Origin: Symbiodinium sp. CCMP2592
Taxonomy: Eukaryota > Sar > Dinophyceae > Suessiales > Symbiodiniaceae
Direction of reading: 5' to 3'
DNA: 64,000 bases
NCBI GenBank assembly: GCA_905221615.1
Contig: CAJNDT010000326.1
Coordinates: 62,001 to 126,000, forward strand
A program made the translations under genes and the position numbers. Positions 23,613 through 36,041 of this stretch are shown here, piece after piece; the stretch's first letter is position 1; every line of letters starts with the position of its first letter. Under the pieces are notes generated by a model. It saw only the letters and a program-made list of their open reading frames with translations. It was not told the origin of the DNA and did not search any database.

Positions 23613-26260
23613 CTAGCCTGCAACAAAGTCAAGAGCCGAGTTCAGCCAAGCAGCATGCGGCCTGAGATTCACGGTCTTGGTGTCTTGCCGCCGGAACATC
23701 AGCAAGCAGGCGTGGTGCCCCTCCGAGTCGATGATCTCCTGGATGTCCTTCTTCCCGCGCACCGCCGCGTCCTCCAGCACGTGCCAGCGGCCCTGGCCGC
23801 CGCTCTCCTCCTCGTCGCAGCGATGCAGGGCGAAAGCCTTGTAGGCCCCGCCCTCCGGGACCTCGCCGTAGTGGCAGATGGCGCTCCGCAGCTGGTACGT
23901 GACCTCCGAAAGAGACGCTTCTTAAACTTAGCTTCGGTGTCAGAAGACGAAGCTCCAAAACAAGACACCGAATCCGTTTTGCGTGGAAGTGGCCGAGCGC
24001 AGGGTGTAGCCCGTGGCCTCTTCCAGCTCCATTTCAAGGCCGATGCGACCTCGGGGAGCACGAAAAACTAAACTACGCCGACATGCTGCCTATGTGTGTA
24101 CCACAATAGCCAATAGCTACAGAAATGGATATGTAGACGCCTGGGCCGCCGACACTTGCGGTTGACGCGGTCCGGTAAGCCATCGCTCCCAGTGCGGAAT
24201 CGGTGCAGGTGGAGGAGCAAGAAGGGTGGGAGCCGCAGGAACCGGGCTTCCTGTCGCGTCAGTAGCTGCTCCACGGAAGTCTCCACTGAGATGGGGGTTT
24301 TGGGATCCCCGAAGGGGTCCGCAAGATCCAGGTGAAGCAAGAGGAAGGGCGCCACATCCGTGTGAGCATGACCATCGCCGAGGGTGCTCACTCGCCTGCC
24401 ATGGGACTTCCGGACGAGCCCGCCGAAGATTCGCATCATCGGTGAGTCCTCGTGCTGGTAAGGCACCGCGGAGAGAGTGGGCCACTTGCACTCGTCATGA
24501 AGTTCGCCAAGGAAGAACCGCAGGAAGCAGGAGAACATGTCGGGACCGACGAGGTCGGGGAAAACCGGCGCCTCTTGCACCGACTTCCCCCTCTCAAAGC
24601 GTCTTAGCAGCGGCTCGGCGAGGAAAGCTGCGTCGACCTCAGGAGACAGAGAGAGTGCAACATGCTACGTTCCTCCGAGGTCGTGTCCCTGGCGATTTGG
24701 ACTATCGCTTGGGATTCGTAGGGGATCTTTTGGGATTCGGGCTTCGCTGCAGATCGGCCGCGTGGTCGCCGCGATCGCCCGAGGCGGCCACATGCAGGCG
24801 ATTGAAAACGGAGCCTGCAGAGCCCGCAGCGGAGCCCGCAGCAGAGCGCAGCTCTGACGAGTTTCCGTAAAACTCCCAAGCCAACTGCATGAGGCAGTTG
24901 TATGCCGGACGCTGATGCGGCTGCTTCTGCCAGGAGACCTGTGCCAATAGATGACAAAGTGGCGAGCACGCCAGCAGTGCCTGGACCCAGGCGTTGAGAA
25001 ACGGGATCGCATGGCACGGCAACAGGCCCCGGAGCCGCACAGGCAACAGCTCCTTGAGAAGCTCCAGAAATAACTACAGTAGGCACTTGAGCGTTGCCCG
25101 ATGCCTCGGACAAAATAAAACAAAGAGCTCCAGCACAGGCCCAGTCACAGAGCTCAGGTCCAAGCACAGCGATCTCGGCTCCCGTCCCCCCCGGCGCGGA
25201 GCCACGCGCTCCGCGTGCTTCAAGAGCAGCTCCAAGAGGTCGGGCGGTTTCTCTCCGTCGCCATCCGAGAGGTCCTCGCTGGACCACTCGCTGTCCTCCT
25301 CCCGCTCTTCTCCGCGGGCCTGACACGTGAAAATGCGAACACACACGTGCCTAGGAAGGATAAATGCAACACAGGCTTTCCACTCTCCGCCCCGGCCCCG
25401 GCCTCTCTTAAGGACATGAGCCGGCGCATGAGCCCGGACTGAGTGGCCGCAGCCGCGGCGCCGGTGAAGAAAGCCGCTGCGTTCAGGCCAGTGGAAGGGG
25501 AGGAGTAGCCGGAGCGGCGGTTGGGGGAGGCCACTCCAGAGGGGAAGCCCGGGATGGGGGAGCAGTAGCCACTGAAGGAGGTCGGGGAGCGGGCGGGAGA
25601 GTGGTGCGAGACGGGTGTGTGGATGTTGGGCGTTCTGGAGATGGCAAAGGGGCTGCTATGCCACATGAACCCTAAGCTCGGCCCGGACTCTGCGGAGGCC
25701 TTGCTGCGCCGCCGCAACGGTGCGCCTTGGGGCCCTTGGGGGCCTTGGGGGGCTGCTGGGGCCCGCAGCACAAGCGGCGCCGCCCAGGCCTCTTGCCACG
25801 TGGTCTTTTCCGCGTTTGCGGCCGGTCCCTCCTCGAAGGCGAAGGTCTCCGCCACTTGGCTGACTTGCTGCGGTTGCGTTTGGACCCACGGGCTCGGGCT
25901 GTTTCCCCATTGTTGTGGCACCTGCAGTGCCTCCGCCACGGCCACATTTCGCAGCGCAGAGTCTATGCTGGCTGCGCTGGGCAAGGAGCCTCTGTAGATG
26001 CCATGGTAGGCCTGGTAATCATCGCCATAGGCACCGCCACCCGGGGTGTGGCAATGTGAGCGTGGGGAGTTCGACTGAGTAATGTCACCTGGTGTGTTCG
26101 ATGGCGAAGGTGCCAGCACGAAGCGCAGGGCCTCGCCGTCGAAGAAGGAGTCGCAAGAAGATGCCCGGCTAAGTGCCCGGCTGCGCGGCACTGAAGCGAC
26201 ACCTCTGCAGCTTAGCATCAGCAAGCTGCTCGGGGGCAAGAGTTCTCAAAATGCCATTGC
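23613..26260 (-). CDS. Ubiquitin-specific-protease fold, predicted catalytically dead
   Basis: Exons 5' to 3': a Ser/Pro-rich low-complexity region (about 25,350-26,250, e.g. SNTPGDITQSNSPRSHCHTP); an acidic linker EDSEWSSEDLSDGDGEKPPD (about 25,230-25,320); the Cys-box region RLRGLLPCHAIPFLNAWVQA (about 24,960-25,040); a fingers/palm region with FSCFLRFFLGELHDE, RIFGGLVRKS, PFLLLHLDL and LPPFLLLHLHRF (about 24,130-24,580); and the His-box region SAICHYGEVPEGGAYKAFA followed by RWHVLEDAAV (about 23,660-23,900), ending at a TAG at 23613-23615. In active USPs the first box reads G-x-x-N-x-G-N-[TS]-C-[FY]-[LM]-N and the second G-H-Y-x-A-[YF]. Here Cys is replaced by Pro (IPFLN) and His by Ala (GGAYKAF). 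A scaffold or ubiquitin-binding role, as in other pseudo-USPs, is inferred. Confidence 0.65.
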
Positions 26261-26617
26261 GAGGTCCAAACATGCTCGACCGTAACCCGTCCCAGCCGGA
26301 AACACTATTTCGCAAATCAAATCTTGAACCAAGCTTCAAGGAACTTCAATTCGAAAATTTATGACTTCCGCATCCAAACGTCTAGTAGAGCATCATGTCG
26401 CTGATAAGTGGTTTTGCTTTCAGCTTTTCTCACAGAGCCCTTCGCAAGTACCTATGCCCGAGGTTTCGCTGGCTGTCTTCGAGCCCTGTCTCCCCTCTCA
26501 TCTGCCCTCGTTTTCTGCATGGGCCTTTTGGGGCTTTGGCGGCTCTGCGGTTTTTCAGGCTTTCTGCAGCCGTACCCCGTACCTGGCAAGGTGCGTCAGG
26601 GACCTCTCTGCTCGTGT

Positions 26618-27318
26618 TTACAACGGCTGGCTTACTTTCTCACCGTGTCTAGCGCCTTTCATCCCAAATCCGAAATTACCAGATGCGTAGATTGCAGTGC
26701 CCGCGCCTGAGGCGGCACCGGAAGAGCCGCAGCCTGCGGGAGCTGGGAAGCTTGGCGAAGGCGACGGCGAGGGCGCCGAGGGTGTCGAGGACGGCGCAGG
26801 TCCCAGCCTTTGGAGCATCGCGGCCTTCAGGCGCTTCTCTGCAGTCCTCACTTCGTCCACCAGGCCCAAGGCCCGAGCCTCTGCAAGCAGCGCCAAAACC
26901 TGCTCCATGCTTTGGCCCAGGGATCGCTTCACGTTCGAGGCCGACTCCTCGTCCTGGGACTCGTTTAGCCGAGCGGCGAGGCGGCCCGATCCCAAAGCCA
27001 AAGCGCTCTGCTCTCGCTGCTCTCGCTGATCCGGCCGCAAGGGCTCGGCCCTTGCGGTGCTTGCGAGCTGTGGCCCTGGTCGGGCTCCTTCGAAGCAAAT
27101 GCCCAACTTGCCGAGCGGAAGCGGACCCCGTTCGGATCGTGCTCCCAACGCCGCAGGAGTCGTGCTGCGGCCTCTTGGTTCACAGGTCTCCTCCGCACCT
27201 CAGCACAGGAAGGAGGCCCATATGGACCTAAAGCCCCATGACGTTGAAATGCAAAGGGTGCGCGGAAGTTCCGAGAGTGAGCTGAGGGAGATCTGTGCTC
27301 CAACGGGCTGAGCTGCAT
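26618..27318 (-). CDS. Unidentified exons, possibly 5' part of the USP-like gene
   Basis: An ATG at about 27,318 opens a frame beginning MQLSPLEHRSPSAH and containing VNQEAAARLLRRWEHDPNGV. A second frame at 26,618-27,148 contains a helical stretch, SMEQVLALLAEARALGLVDE followed by VRTAEKRLKAAML, then a Ser/Pro-rich tail similar in style to the low-complexity region at 25.4-26.2 kb. That similarity and the shared strand suggest, without proof, one gene with 23,613-26,260. I do not recognise a family. Confidence 0.35.
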
Positions 27319-27587
27319 GAGCTCATGGAGCCAAGATATCGATGAAAACGTGACGCGAGTGAGTGCGTAGCTTAAGTGAAGGCAAGAGAATCAAGAGAGG
27401 GAGCAGTGAACAGAAGCGGACGAAAATTGCATGAGGAGGTGAGTGACTGACTGAATATATGAGCGGGTGCATTGTGGGGGGTTCTCGCAAAAGCCGTGCG
27501 AAGTGGGAGCGAAGCGAGCGAAGACCCGGCGACGAGCTTGGATTGGCACCTGCCCTAGAATCCCTACGTTCAAGCTCCTCGGTTACT

Positions 27588-29264
27588 TCACCACGAACTC
27601 CAATCTCTAATCCAAGATGCGACTGTCGTTTGCCTCCGCAGTCTTCCGCACGAAGGTCTTCCAGTGCATGGAGGTCGCTGGCAAGCTCCAGGGCCCCTCC
27701 GGCTCCTTAGAAAGCACCAGAAAGCAAAAGACAGCAACAGAACGCAAGGCGCAGAAACGAAAACCCCCGTGACCACCGCAGCTTGGAAACGGGGGAAGGC
27801 GAGTGCGTTCCCGTCGCCTCGGAGGTCTCCTGAAAACGGGGCTGAAGCTTCTTTCCCGAAGCCGAAAAATTCAGATCTGAGCCTGGTCGGTGGACGGGAA
27901 GTTCCGGTGCTTCGGGCTGCAAGAAGAGGAGGAGAGCATCTGAGACTTGGGGCTCCCGAAGCTGGTCGCGAACTTGCTGGGCCCCGGCCTCGCAGCTTTC
28001 AGAAAGAAGCCGAGACCCCGGAAGCCCCCCCCCCCCCCAATTGATAATTGTTGGGGCCCTGGCCGGATGCTGTTGGAAGCGGGGCTGGCACTGCTCGGGC
28101 CTGCGCGGACATGCGGAGGCGCGGCAGGAACGGGCTCGACTTAGCTCAAGTCCGTGCCTGGAGATTGGGCCTTCGGCGACGCTTCCGGCAGCGAGCTTGT
28201 GGCCGATTCGGGCGGCAGCGAGTCGGCATGCGCCATACGAACCACCTGTCGAGTGGAGCTCTCTTCTCTCTTCTTCTGCTCTTTTCCTCTCTCTGGGATT
28301 CGAGGGGCCTTCTTCTGACCTTCGTCGTCGGAATCCGTCTCGTCAGCCCACCTCCTCCTGCGGGCCCTGATGATCCCCCAGAGCTGCGGGGGCCCGGGGC
28401 CTTCTTCCTCGACAGCCTCCTCCTCCTCGGAGCTCTCCCTCTCCTCAGCCTCGGGTGCCTCCAAGGCCTCCTCGGCCCTGATCACCTTCTTCGTCGATGC
28501 GATCGGATCCGGATCGGCTTTCCACTCCAAGGTGCCGGAACTTGGCGAGGGCGCCTCGCCGCTCTGAGCCGGTGCCCACTCGGCCCTGAGAAGCCCCGAA
28601 GCGCCGATCTGCACGCACTTCACGTCAACGAAGCGGGGCACCTCAAAGAAGTCCAAAGCCGCCAGAAAGTCCCAGGGGATTGGCCCACCGAGCCGGAGCA
28701 CTGCCTCGCTTCCCGGCGCCAAGCTCGTCCACAGGCGCGCCTGGGCCCCGAAGCGGCTCCCATGAAGTAGCAACAGCTCCCGGGGACGATGCCGCGCCAG
28801 CCTCCCCCTGCAGAAGGAAGACTTCGAATCGGCCTCCGATGCGAAGCCTCGGCACACGGCCTCAGCTATCCACTCCGCTGAAAAGCTCGGCCGCTCCAGC
28901 TGGAAAAGCACGAGGCTCAGCGGTGAAGAGCTCGGTTCCGGCGGCTTCGAAGGCATCTCTCCGGCTGCTGCGGTGTATCTGCAAGGCTTCGCGGCGATCA
29001 GGTCCACCTCTAAGCCAGAGCCACTGACCTCTCTGAGCGCCTTTGTAAAGGCCCGCCATACCGACGGCTGGATCCCGTCTTTCGTCTTCGAAGGCGGCCC
29101 CACATCGGTGTGCAGGAAGAGGCACCCGAGCCTGGGCTGAAGCTCCGCGGCGGCGCGGCGAGGCCGAGGCGGGTGTATAGGGCCTGCTTTGGGCTGTTGT
29201 CAGAGGCACCCAAGAATTGATCCATACTTAGACTTGCATTTCCGGTCGGTTGTACATGGGGCAT
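27588..29264 (-). CDS. Hypothetical multi-exon protein with acidic, charged C-terminus
   Basis: The main exon (28,141 to about 29,160) encodes about 330 residues. It includes PRLGCLFLHTDVG, QPSVWRAFTKALREVSGSG, SLVLFQLERPSFSAEWIAEA and LLLLHGSRFGAQARLWTSL, then a strongly acidic stretch (EEALEAPEAEERESSEEEEA) and a basic RARRRRWADETDSDDEGQKK segment, ending at the stop at 28,141. A plausible first exon begins MPHVQPTGNASLSMDQFLG at 29,264. Smaller helical islands downstream (AGAQQVRDQLREPQVSDALL near 27,930-28,000; LASDLHALEDLRAED near 27,640-27,700) probably belong to a different transcript. No known domain recognised. A run of 13 C at about 28,027-28,039 lies in non-coding sequence. Confidence 0.45.
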
Positions 29265-29589
29265 CTCCAGCTAGAAAGTGAGAGTGTGCGTGCGCAGGAC
29301 TTGGGTAAACAACTGTGATTCAGGCAAAAGGCATTCTCGCACGAAACTTGGCGTGCGCATGCATGCAGGACACAAGCGAAAAACCGAGTAAACTCTTGGA
29401 CCGCACAGCTCCCTCGAAATTTAGTGACCCGTCTGCCCTACTGTATGGGGTTGAAAAAAGGCAGTCAGCAGGGATTGGGAGGAGTGCCATGGAGTGCCAC
29501 ACAGGGCTGTGACCCAGCAAGAGGAAGGGTAGTGCCATTGGGCCATTGATGAACTTCCAGTGCAGAGGGATTGTAAGGAGCACTGTGAC

Positions 29590-32033
29590 CCAGCAGGCCG
29601 ATTCACAAAGTCCCCGAAGTCCTCGCCCTCCCTTCCGGGCCGACGAGGCTCATCCGCTGCCCCTCTTCAGCGGCCTTCGCCTCCGAGTCCGCTGAATCCG
29701 CCGCCGCCTGCAGAAGACACAAAGCAAGGAGTGCCAGCTCTAGACCAGTCATGAAGTGACTTTACACAGCTTGAGCTTGTCTTCGTTGCAACTTGCTGTC
29801 GAACTTCAAGTTTTTCGGGTGCAGGCCTTTTAGCTCAGAAAATCATCCCTCCTTCAAGCATTTCTCGGGGCCTCCAGCACTTCCAAGCCAGGCACCGGGC
29901 CGAAGGCCGCCTGAGAACTGGCTGAAGAATGCCCCGCGTCGCTGTCGCGCTTCACTTCGCGCGCCTCTCGCGCCCCTCTCAGCATGTCCGCGTCTGTCCG
30001 CGTACATGTCCGCGTCTGGTGCTCGTGAACACATATGCTGTTGTCGTATACACGGTTACGTGTACCTACGCGCGAATGTGACTGGAGATTGATTCAGTGC
30101 TGATTCTTCTGCTGGTGCACGTCCAGGTCTCTCGCTCTTGCACCTGTAATCGGCGCAGTGGCCGTGAGTCATGACGCATCACAAGTATTTAGGGCTCTGG
30201 TGCAGACAGGTTTCGGCTTCCAGATCCACGGCTGCTCCGAAGCAGATTCGCACATGGCACCTGGACCAGACCAGTACGAGGAACGGGCTGTCTTTCTGAG
30301 ATATCCTGCTTTGGGGACTTCCTCTGAGGCGACGACTGCTCTTTGAGTGGCCGATCCATGCGGAGGAAGAGTGGCTTGAAAGGGTTCACGGACGGCTCCC
30401 TTCCTGGACCCGGGCCGGTAGAGGCCGCCAAAGCCAAGGGCGGGGAGGGCTCAAAGGGGCCCCCAGAGGATTCTGCAGCTTGGGGTCCAGGTTGGGGCAG
30501 GGTCGAGATGCGCTTCTGCAACCAGGGCTGGTGTTCTTGCAGCCTGTCTGCTGGAGAGCACAGGAGGACGCCCAAGACGCTGTGGCTCAAGGTGTCCGCT
30601 TGGAAATACCTGCAAAGAAGGGGTATCTGATCCGGCTCCCCCTCCCCACTTGTGTCATCCTCTGGCACGCGCCAGCCCAACATAGATGAGATGGAGGCAG
30701 GGTCCACATCGTTGGATTGAAACATCAAGAGAACTGTAGGCATGATCCGCATTCCATGTGCCACGGCCAGGGGAAGCAACGTGGAAAGCGGGCTGCGAAC
30801 TGGCACCAGCCACGAGCACGAGCTGCCGGATGCCGGCGTGCAGTCGGGAATCTGGAACAGCAGCTGGCGCTCGGCGGGAATGCGCAGAGTTTGGTGCACC
30901 TGTTGCTTCAAGTCTTCCAGAGATGCAGCCATCGGCAGCCTAAGCTCAGCGGACGCAGGAACCTCGTAGCCACCGGCAAAGGGGCCCCGGGTTGTCTGAA
31001 GCATCTTCTCCGTAACGATGCGCACGTTCAGGTGGTCACTGTCGGCCTGCAGCCAGCCCGCAGGTATGGCCGGGAGGCGGCTTCGAACGGGAGCAGGTAG
31101 GTGTCCTCGCGGGGAATGGGTGCTGTAAACCGCAAGCAGCGGAGTGAGATCTCGGGTGCAGAGCCATGCGTTGGGAACAGAGCCGGGCAGTTGCCAGCGA
31201 TGGACTTCGTGCATCTGCGCACCGTCCAGCACCCATTCTTTGGCACCGTGCAGGAAGGTGAGAGTTCGACGTCTTGCAGAAACGTGCCGTGAATCTCCTT
31301 TCGACTCGTCTTTCCTGGTCGAGTGGCATAGCAGGGCCACGAGATGCCAAGTGTGCCCTTCCTCCTCTTTGAAGTAATGCGGGAATGCCAGAATCTCGTT
31401 GGGAAGCAAGCGCTTCAAGAAGCGAAGCGTCACCAACGGCCCCAACGGCCCCAAAGGTCCCAAGGGCCCCCCGGGGCACTTGGAATCTGCAGAATCCTTG
31501 GGAACTTTGGACTTGGACTTCCGCTTCGGTGGGTTTCGGCGAAGCCGCCAGGCCCCGTAGGCACGAAAGATCTCCGGCACCGCTCCCCAACCCGGCTCCT
31601 GCACGTGGAGAAGGCTCCCCAAGGACTTCGGCTTCCAGGGCACCAGAGGCTCCGGAGGCTCATCGGATGGCTCCGAGAAGGCTTGGTTTGGGAGGTCCCA
31701 AAGACGCAGCGAGGCCAGGGAAGGCCTCCGCACGCCCAAACCCGCTGCAAACCACTCTGCCAAGGCTCCCGCTCGCCTTGGCGTGTCTTCATCCAAAGCA
31801 TCGAAAGAAGGCTCTGGTTCTGGAGACGGCGACACATCGCTTTCAGAGGCCAGGGCGGCCATCCAACAGTCACGGACGGGAACGTCCCATCGGCTGCTCA
31901 GATATCTTCGGGCCTCCAAGAAGGGTGTCCTGGGCACGGCCAGCAGAGCTGAGACTAAGGGATGTAACAAGCGATAGGTAGAGCCTAGAAGAAGCGATCG
32001 TGACTGCGCTGAGCAGCACAGTAAAAAAAACAA
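29590..32033 (-). CDS. USP7-type ubiquitin-like domain protein region
   Basis: A 614-codon open frame covers 30,189-32,033. The part NVRIVTEKMLQTTRG followed by LRLPMAASLEDLKQQVHQTL and RIPAERQLLFQIPD resembles a ubiquitin-like domain of the USP7/USP47 group (VRVV-x-[DE]-x-[FL] then a FKxxV segment and RLW-like end). Upstream, KEEEGHTWHLVALLCHS and KEWVLDGAQMHEV loosely resemble the end of a USP core, with GHT where active enzymes have GHY. A small coding island at about 29,600-29,715 (AAADSADSEAKAAEEGQRMS) may be a terminal exon. With the MATH-like exons upstream this suggests a USP7-like architecture, but no USP Cys box is visible between them. Confidence 0.4.
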
Positions 32034-32410
32034 CAGACCAGCTGCAAAGTGCGAAGGCTTACAAGCCTAGAATGGCACGGCTCCGAGCTTGCGAGTCTTG
32101 GCAATCAGGACAGCCGGTCACGCACATAGCATCCTATGGCCGCCCAAACATCAATCGAGGTTCGAACTTGGAACATCAGCCGAATCGGCGGCCCTGCTCC
32201 TGCAAAAAGCGGGGGGAAGGCATATTTGGGCACAGTTCGGCAGTGACTGCAGATGAGAAAAGAGCGAGATAGGGCCTACCAACAAGCTCGCTGCTGCACG
32301 GTTTTGCAATTGCTTTACAGTGAAACTCAGGACCTTCCAAGTTATGAGCTTCCACCCAAAGACAGTCAGTTAGAGTGTCGTGGAACCTCAATTCGAAGAC
32401 ATGTGGCGCC

Positions 32411-33071
32411 TCATGACTCATGCCCCAAATTCCCGCCGGAGGGGCTCCTCCTCTCGCGCTTGAAGAAGAGCCTAGCCAGGAGTTCGACGACCACCGCGGC
32501 ACAAAGCTTGGCTGCGGCAGCAGAGTGCGCGCTCCGCGGGCTCGGCAGCAGCGCCAAGGCCGAGCCGCTCGTCGTGGCCTCGGAGGCTCCACCAGCGCCA
32601 GCACCGCCTCTCAGGAGCCCTTCGGCGGCGTCGACGACGTCCCGAAGGCCTTTCCCACACGACCACTGCGACGACAGCGACAACTTCGGCTTCCGCTCCC
32701 CATCGGAAGGATCCAAGTCAGGTGGAAGTATCTCCTGCCGAGAACAGAGCTGCACATCAACCGAAGAGGAGAACATGGAAACTGAACCGAAGCTCCTGCA
32801 ACTCTGCCTTCACAAGGATCTCGGAGGGCGACAGAGCCTCTGACTCTGCCACCTCCGTCTCCAGCTCCAGCTCCAGCACCGAGCGGACCCCAAGTTGCCA
32901 GAGCCGTGTCACGGAAGTTTCGGCTTCCGATGCGATGTAGAGAATGCCGGGTAGCACCTCCACCGCCGCCTCCTGCTGCTGCGAAGGGGGCAGCAGACCT
33001 GGATGGAGGAGGAAAGCATCCAGAGCAAAGGTCTCGGAGCCGGAGAAGCGCCCGCCGGAGGAGCCGAGCAC
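32411..33071 (-). CDS. Phosphatase-like (DSP fold) exons with degenerate active site
   Basis: The exon at about 32,800-33,000 contains EVLPGILYIASEAETSVTRL followed by WQLGVRSVLELEL, which resembles the amino end of dual-specificity phosphatases (E-[IV]-x-P-G-L-Y-[LI]-G-S ... L-x-x-L-G-[IV]-x-x-[VI]-L-N). The next frame (about 32,480-32,770) reads GLRDVVDAAEGLLRGGA and then ALALLPSPRSAHSAAAA, positioned where HCxxGxxRS should be but with no Cys. So it is either a pseudophosphatase or a chance likeness. It lies between MATH-like and Ubl-like exons; whether all are one gene is unresolved. Confidence 0.35.
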
Positions 33072-33526
33072 TTTGTCCTGCTCAGGATCAGGACCGGCCC
33101 ACGCCCAGCGACTACAGACAGAGGGCTAAAGGGAGCGACTCCTTGCCTGCGCCGTGGGATCCCGGAAAATGGAATGCTCTTGGCTTTGGCAAGCCGCCGC
33201 TTGCTTCAGAGCAGCCCCTCCGAGCAAGCACCACGACCAGAGCAGAGCCTTTGAATATGCGCACACACACACAAGCCAAACGGGCGTCATGAAGATAGAC
33301 AAACATACCATCGAGCTCAGATGCTCGGCAGTTCTGCGCCAAGCTGCCGACAGGGCCGGGCTATGAACAGCAGTTGCGAGTGTGTTCGGGAAGGTCTCCT
33401 CAGGCCACGGGACTCTTGCTAAGGAAGTGCCAGTATATCAACTACCACTGTTATTGCTCCAAGCCCGCTGGCATTGATCGGTAGATGACAGGCTTCAAGC
33501 GTAGGATCTGTGTCCAAAACAGCTCT

Positions 33527-34240
33527 TCAGCCTCTACTCCAGCCCTCCTTTCCGTAAATCCTAAATCGACTACCTGCCAGACGTTGCCAGAGGCCAAATC
33601 GGAGCGATGTAGGTTGCAGTCGGGGCACCTTGCTGATCGTGAAATGAAACAAGACTTCGGCCTTCAGCTTCAAGGAACCGCTGCTGGAAACAAAACGCTC
33701 CACATCCGCCAAAGGCAGAACAGGGAAGAAGACTTCCTCGCGAGGGCATGAAGGGCTGCTTCGGCTCGTATGCTCATCATTGCCGTGCACTGCAAATGAA
33801 CACCCGTGGCCGCCAAGGTGCATTGTTTCCAGGTGTCACAATCCATCTCACTGTGCGAGAAAGATTTTCGGCTCTTTCGCCCAGGAGTGTCACACGGAAA
33901 TCGATGGGACAACACCAGTATCCGCACCAGCCCGGAGACTCCGTGAAGCGCACTCCAGCTGAAAACCTCAGGCAGGCGAAACAAGATTTGTCACGGAGAG
34001 CACAACTTACCTTCTCCAAAGTGCGATCGCCCATCGCCTAGTCGCCTACCCATTTCGCATACAAGCAGCGTGCTCGAATCGGAGTGCGACGGCAAGCCTT
34101 TGCTCACACACAGCGTGGCCACGAGGCCCGGTCGCACCTCCGAGCGCGAAGGCTTAGCTAAGCATGGCCCAAATGGCGACACCGACAGGTCAAGCCCTAA
34201 GCTCTGTTGGCTCTCTTTCGCTTTCTTTCGGCACATCGCG
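33527..34240 (-). CDS. MATH/TRAF-like domain exons
   Basis: In order, frames read LVATLCVSKGLPSHSDSSTL (about 34,070-34,130), CPIDFRVTLLGERAENLSRT with VRWIV after it (about 33,850-33,930), and FFPVLPLADVERFVSSSGSL followed by KLKAEVLFHFTI (about 33,640-33,730). The last two match the second half of a MATH domain, where a W-[GS]-F-x-x-F-[IM]-x-L-x-x-[LF] segment precedes L-x-[VL]-x-[AV]-[EDH]-V. MATH domains bind short peptide motifs and open USP7-type deubiquitinases, which fits the Ubl-like exons downstream. Confidence 0.4.
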
Positions 34241-34469
34241 ACACGGTGCCTCCTTCTGCTCCGGGCTTTTCACGCCAGGAACACCCTTCAGACCACAGAG
34301 CAGCGTTCGCAGCGGCTGCTTGCGCCACTTCTCGATGCGGACCTAACTGAGCTGTGACATTTAAGACGCCGCCGCGAGCAAACTTAGAGAAAACAAGAGC
34401 ATACGGACGAGAGGCGGGACCCAAGCACACAGGTGTTGGGCCATCTGGGCCAAACCATGTTGCCATAGC

Positions 34470-35980
34470 TCGAGCATGCTCAAGAGATGCTCAAGTCGTG
34501 ATAACAGGAGTCATTTGTCCCGGTACAAACCTGCAGACGCAAATGATCAAGGCTTTTGGGGGTGAAGTGTGCCCGAATGCCACAAGCCCGGCATACGAGC
34601 CGAGAAGCTCCGCAGCTGATCTGCGATCCTTTATTTCCGAACCAGCAATTGGGCGGCAATTTCTGCAAAGACCAAGGGGCAGTTCTGATTAACTCTTCCG
34701 GCTGAGGTGACGGACAATGGAGATCATCCCTACTCGTTTCTCTCTAGAGGCAAGAAGGATGGACCCTAGTTTCTTTGGGGACAGGGCGGGGGGGCCCGCA
34801 CTGAAGCAAGCACCGCATTTCAACCTCCAAAACCCCACTGTGTTCCATCACAACGCAAAGCTTGCGTCGTGGGCCGATGCACCATTCCGACGTTGAAACG
34901 CTTCCTGATGTCTTTGCGATTGCACCGAGTGATGGTTGTCTATTCAGGCTGCGATGTGGTAGCACATCCGGTGTCGACATTGAGACTGTGGCACGAACCT
35001 GTCAAACCCATTGCATGTTCGCTGAAACTGCAGAATGGGCGCGACCGGGCAGGAGCATGCAGGCTTGGTACAAATTTTTGTGTTCCTGGATTATGGCAAC
35101 AAATAGGCCAGCGCAGCTGCTTGCCTTGCTGTGGCAATCCTTTGGCGCGCCTGCATGCTTTGGCCACCTAGCGCCCGCAATTCAACCACCCCGCGGCTGT
35201 CTGAACCTCTAAATCGAAGAACCCTTCCCCCCATGTTCTGGACTGATCCGCGTGTCCAATCTGGGCCGAATCTGGTGCACTGGACTGGAATGTAGGAACG
35301 GTGCAGCTGACCGAAAGGCTACTGGAGCCGAGCTACCGCGAGGCTGAGATCGAAACCCTTTTGCCACAACAGGTTGATTCGTCCGGGGCCACAGCGGCCC
35401 CAAAAATGGCTGATCCCCGTTGCCATCTCCTAGGCCAAGGCTGTGTGAAGCAAAGGCTACGCGAGGTGAACAAGTCCCGCAAGATGGCAATCTAGGCCGT
35501 AACGCAGTCAATAGAAGGGGTTCTGTGCGCGCTGTGAACGCAAGCAGGCAGCATGCTGATCCAAAGTGTTGCAACATCCCACATGCGTGCAACAGCTGCG
35601 CTGGCGCAGCGCCAACAGACATCCAAATTAGGCGCACACGAGCTCTGGCAAAGGCGACATCCCGCATACCGACAAATGCCGCAAGCGAGTCCACGCCTGG
35701 GCCTGCTTTTTGAATTCCCGCCATTCTGACAGCATCTCCTGGGCAGCATCCGGCCAGCACAACTCCTACCGATACGAGACCAAACCCAGTTGGCCTGGAA
35801 GACGGAATTGGAGAGCACAATCAGGTCATCGGATAGACCGTGCTGCAGAGCCACTGCGTCATCTAGGTGCAGCGGTGCGACATAAATAACCTTGCAGCGC
35901 GAGACGCAAGTAGTCCCGTCTCTGTGCGGCGAAACAAAACGGACTGTGGTAGAAAACTTTCCCGGCTGGCCGCCGCCCAC
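34470..35980. other. Weak ORFs only
   Basis: A 162-codon minus frame at 35,492-35,980 (PHRDGTTCVSRCKVIYVAPL and onward, with many Cys) and a 116-codon plus frame at 34,862-35,212 are open, but neither has a recognisable domain or supporting context. I would not call either a gene without transcript data. Confidence 0.4.
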
Positions 35981-36041
35981 GCCTGCGGGTCTGAACAGGT
36001 TGCAACGTGGGCGTGATCAGAGCTTGATGACCAAGACGCCT

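Noticed and set aside
26361..26710. Plus-strand hydrophobic ORFs
   Set aside because: No domain, no exon partners, and opposite to every supported gene; no evidence beyond openness.
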